DNA from: Candidatus Gastranaerophilales bacterium
GTDB lineage: Bacteria > Cyanobacteriota > Vampirovibrionia > Gastranaerophilales > Gastranaerophilaceae
Direction of reading: 5' to 3'
DNA length: 15,261 nucleotides
NCBI GenBank assembly: GCA_947624665.1
Contig: CANQLK010000026.1
Location: 1-15,261, forward strand
Shown: positions 13,539-15,261 of the stretch, in pieces
How the letters are laid out: every line of letters starts with the position of its first letter
How positions within the stretch are numbered: the stretch's first letter is position 1
Made by a program: the position numbers and the translations under genes
The notes under the pieces: model-generated
What the model was told of the DNA's origin: nothing
Database searches by the model: none
What the model saw: the letters and a program-made list of their open reading frames with translations, nothing else

Positions 13539-13927
13539 AAAGAGTAATTACCTACGGTACTTATGACGTATTACATTACGGACACATAAATCTACTAAAA
13601 AGAGCAAAGGCGCTTGGCGATTATTTAATCGTTGCTTTATCAAGCGATGAATTTAATGAAATAAAAAATAAAAAATCATATTACAATTATGATCAAAGGA
13701 AACTGTTATTAGAGTCTTTAAGATATGTTGATTTGGTTATCCCTGAAAATAATTGGGAACAAAAAATTGATGATATAAAAAAATATCAGGCTGATATTTT
13801 TGTGATGGGAGATGACTGGAAAGGCAAATTTGATTTTCTAAAAGATTATTGTGAGGTTGTATATCTGCCACGAACTCCTAATGTTTCAAGTACTCAAACA
13901 AAACAATATTTAAAATCATCTTTTTGA
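13532..13927 (+). CDS. tagD: Glycerol-3-phosphate cytidylyltransferase (TagD-like)
   Basis: A stand-alone 131-residue protein, the usual length of TagD/GCT. YGTYDVLHYGHINLL near 8-22 holds the HxGH motif. NEIKNKKSYYNYDQRKLLLE and RYVDLVIPE are the classical GCT middle region. RTPNVSST near 113-120 corresponds to the RTxGIST nucleotide-binding signature. It would convert CTP and sn-glycerol-3-phosphate to CDP-glycerol, the donor for the glycerophosphotransferase domain encoded at 9842-12082. It is homologous to the N-terminal domain of the preceding gene (both contain AKALGDYLIV), so the pair looks like an old tandem duplication that diverged. It overlaps the previous gene by 7 bases, and its strong ribosome site lies inside a hairpin, suggesting dependence on upstream translation. 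Other polyol phosphates are possible substrates. Confidence 0.88.
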   Translation: MLKRVITYGTYDVLHYGHINLLKRAKALGDYLIVALSSDEFNEIKNKKSYYNYDQRKLLLESLRYVDLVIPENNWEQKIDDIKKYQADIFVMGDDWKGKFDFLKDYCEVVYLPRTPNVSSTQTKQYLKSSF

Positions 13928-13968
13928 TATATAATTGATTGTGTCATAAATCAAATAAGGACTTATAA

Positions 13969-15084
13969 ATGAAAAAATTTATAAATTTTATTTTTTCAGT
14001 TAAAAATGCAGACAATCATAAAGTATTCACCATTTTGGGAACTAAATTAAAATTCAGATTAAAACAAAACTACAATCAAATGATTTTGGACAGGGAAAAT
14101 ACAATAAAAGAACTGAAAGATACAATTCAACAGGGGCAAAACTATTATAATGAAATGGAAAATACAATAAAAGAACTAAAAGATACAATTGATACAAAGA
14201 TTAATCAACTTAACAGAGAAAACAAACAAATAAAAGAAAAAATATCAGGCATTAATTCAAGTCAAATCCAAATAAATAAAAAAATAAAAAGGATAACACA
14301 AAAAGCGACATTAGAACAATTTGAAATACATATAACAAATCATTGCAACTTAAATTGTAAATCATGCACCCACTGGGCACCTTTAGCAGAAAAATTCTTC
14401 ATATCAATAGAAGACTTTACAAAAGATATGGAAAGAATGAATTTCCTCACGGGGGGGGGTATGGAGGTAAAAAGGATATTTCTGCTTGGCGGAGAACCGT
14501 TATTGCACCCCAATTTATACGAGCTTATTAAAATTGCAAGAAATCTTTTCAAGTTAACCGATATATATTTAGTGACAAACGGAATTCTTATATTAAGCCA
14601 AAAAGAAGAATTTTGGAATATGCTAAAAGAGTATAAAATAAGGTTGACACCTACTTATTATCCGATAGATGTTGATTACGATAAAATTGAAAAAACATGC
14701 AAAGAAAAAGGAATTTTGTACAAAGAATTTGCAAACAGAAACGGGAACACATATTGGAAACATCCGATTGATTTGGAAGGAAAACAAAATCCTACGGATA
14801 ATTTTATTAATTGCTGGGTCGCTAATTGGTGTGTTACATTAAAAAAAGGGAAATTATATACTTGTACAAATCCCCCGCATATCGAACATTTCAATAAATA
14901 TTTTAATAAAAACGTCGAAGTTACTGACAGAGATTGTATTGACATTTACAAAACCGATAATCTTCAAGAGATATTGAACTTCCTTTCAAAACCGATTCCG
15001 TTTTGCAGATATTGTAACGTTAAGAATAGAAGCGAACATGAAACTTGGGCAATATCAAAAAAAGATATCTCCGAATGGACATAG
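13969..15084 (+). CDS. Radical SAM protein with N-terminal HKV module and coiled coil
   Basis: 371 residues. Residues 8-29 are the HKV module (IFSVKNADNHKVFTILGTKL). Residues about 36-112 are a charged helix with two near-identical RENTIKELKDTI-type segments. The radical SAM domain starts about 117: CNLNCKSC (C126, C130, C133) binds the [4Fe-4S] cluster that cleaves S-adenosylmethionine, and GGEP is at 174-177. Later cysteines C282, C288, C299, C323, C346 and C349 could hold auxiliary clusters, as in SPASM/twitch-type enzymes. Its substrate is unknown; within this locus a glycan or nucleotide-sugar modification is likely. A G9 tract between the two motifs encodes Gly162-164 and keeps the gene in frame at present. 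AAGGA at 13957-13961, 7 bases before the ATG, supports the start. Confidence 0.88.
   Translation: MKKFINFIFSVKNADNHKVFTILGTKLKFRLKQNYNQMILDRENTIKELKDTIQQGQNYYNEMENTIKELKDTIDTKINQLNRENKQIKEKISGINSSQIQINKKIKRITQKATLEQFEIHITNHCNLNCKSCTHWAPLAEKFFISIEDFTKDMERMNFLTGGGMEVKRIFLLGGEPLLHPNLYELIKIARNLFKLTDIYLVTNGILILSQKEEFWNMLKEYKIRLTPTYYPIDVDYDKIEKTCKEKGILYKEFANRNGNTYWKHPIDLEGKQNPTDNFINCWVANWCVTLKKGKLYTCTNPPHIEHFNKYFNKNVEVTDRDCIDIYKTDNLQEILNFLSKPIPFCRYCNVKNRSEHETWAISKKDISEWT
14095..14190 (+). repeat. 33-bp direct repeat (two copies, 63-bp period) in the coiled coil of the radical SAM gene
   Basis: Copies at 14095-14127 and 14158-14190 differ at one base by eye. Each encodes ENTIKELKDTI. The 63-bp period equals 21 residues, three heptads, which keeps a coiled coil in register. 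It looks like a recent internal duplication that lengthened the stalk between the N-terminal module and the catalytic domain. Confidence 0.85.
14451..14459 (+). repeat. Poly-G tract (9 G) in the radical SAM gene
   Basis: Nine consecutive G lie between the cluster-binding CNLNCKSC motif and GGEP. Nine G keeps the frame. Eight gives TAA at 14468-14470 and ten gives TAA at 14529-14531, so either change removes most of the catalytic domain. Together with the other tracts it marks this gene as a probable contingency gene. Confidence 0.85.
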
Positions 15085-15138
15085 TTTTATTTTTTTTGTT
15101 ATAATAATTCCTATCACGTGAATATTAAGGAGAAAAAA
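15085..15138 (+). promoter_or_regulatory. Possible extended -10 promoter and ribosome site of the gene at the right edge
   Basis: TGTTATAAT at 15097-15105 fits an extended -10 element (TGnTATAAT) downstream of a T-rich stretch; no good -35 is seen. AAGGAG at 15127-15132 precedes ATG 15139 by 6 bases. The ribosome site is convincing, the promoter less so. Confidence 0.4.
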
Positions 15139-15261
15139 ATGATAAAAAAATTATTGAGGGAAATTTTTTCAGTACAGAATATAAATAACCATAAAGTTTT
15201 TTCTATTCTCGGAATAAAAATTAAATTTTCGTTAAATCGTTTTTATCAAAGGGGGGGGGGA
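15139..15261 (+). CDS. Start of an unidentified gene with N-terminal HKV module, cut at the right edge
   Basis: 41 codons are visible with no stop. Residues 9-30 (IFSVQNINNHKVFSILGIKI and KF) match the N-terminus of the radical SAM protein just upstream, so the gene probably encodes another tailoring enzyme or transferase with the same anchor. Frame and start rest on AAGGAG six bases upstream and the match to the upstream protein. The visible part ends in Arg-Gly-Gly-Gly encoded by a G10 tract, so the enzymatic domain lies after a likely phase switch. Function cannot be given. Confidence 0.75.
   Translation, partial: MIKKLLREIFSVQNINNHKVFSILGIKIKFSLNRFYQRGGG
15251..15260 (+). repeat. Poly-G tract (at least 10 G) at codons 38-41 of the right-edge gene
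   Basis: Ten consecutive G are followed by A, the last base of the window. The tract comes about eight codons after the HKV module, so any slip would remove essentially the whole downstream protein. Whether ten is the in-frame length cannot be judged here. Confidence 0.8.

Noticed and set aside
13930..13935. TATAAT ahead of the radical SAM gene as a promoter
   Set aside because: No -35 at a usual distance, and such hexamers are frequent by chance in this AT-rich DNA; the gap is only 41 bases.

Overview
The window is one co-directional block of about ten complete genes plus two cut by the edges. All are on the + strand and tightly packed, with several start/stop overlaps. The content is a surface-polysaccharide (capsule, O-antigen-like or cell-wall glycan) locus from an AT-rich bacterium. 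No ribosomal, housekeeping or mobile-element gene is present to fix the taxon. Low GC, a GDP-heptose pathway and long poly-G tracts inside glycan genes recall Campylobacterota. Ferredoxin/pyruvyl-transferase and CDP-glycerol-type enzymes, and a recurring short HKVxxILGxKxKF tail, are also what I would expect in host-associated lineages such as Brachyspira, gut Vampirovibrionia or some Firmicutes. I do not claim a genus.

Layout. 1-1058: 3' part of a GT2 glycosyltransferase. 1072-5851: a five-gene cassette that can take sedoheptulose-7-phosphate to GDP-D-glycero-D-manno-heptose (GmhA, HddA, and a fused HddC-GmhB protein) and then modify it with a GDP-mannose-4,6-dehydratase-like enzyme and a second SDR; a GDP-6-deoxy-heptose is the likely product. 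5926-8436: a large fusion of a two-[4Fe-4S] ferredoxin, an FrhB/F420-dehydrogenase-beta-like domain and a polysaccharide pyruvyl transferase. 8490-9629: a second GT2. 9842-12082: a GT2 fused to a CDP-glycerol:glycerophosphotransferase (TagB/TagF type). 12087-13538: a cytidylyltransferase fused to a Gfo/Idh/MocA oxidoreductase. 13532-13927: a stand-alone TagD-like cytidylyltransferase. 13969-15084: a radical SAM protein with a coiled-coil N-terminus. 15139-15261: the start of another gene.

How it fits together. The left half makes an activated heptose. The right half supplies CDP-activated glycerol-phosphate-like groups, transferases that add sugars and polyol phosphates, and tailoring enzymes (pyruvylation, radical SAM chemistry). 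The tailoring half, and not the heptose block, carries four poly-G tracts of 9-10 bases, each inside an open reading frame and each currently in frame. They look like phase-variation switches for glycan decoration.

Most unusual observation. The tract at 13443-13452 lies after the conserved domains of its own protein, so slippage hardly alters that enzyme. It does move the stop codon from 13536-13538 (inside the next gene's start) to 13468-13470 or 13484-13486. An 8-bp hairpin at 13502-13524 hides the Shine-Dalgarno of that next gene. The arrangement looks like a poly-G switch that controls a downstream gene through translational coupling. A second unusual theme is the short HKVxxILGxKxKF module, attached to the C-termini of two enzymes and the N-termini of two others.
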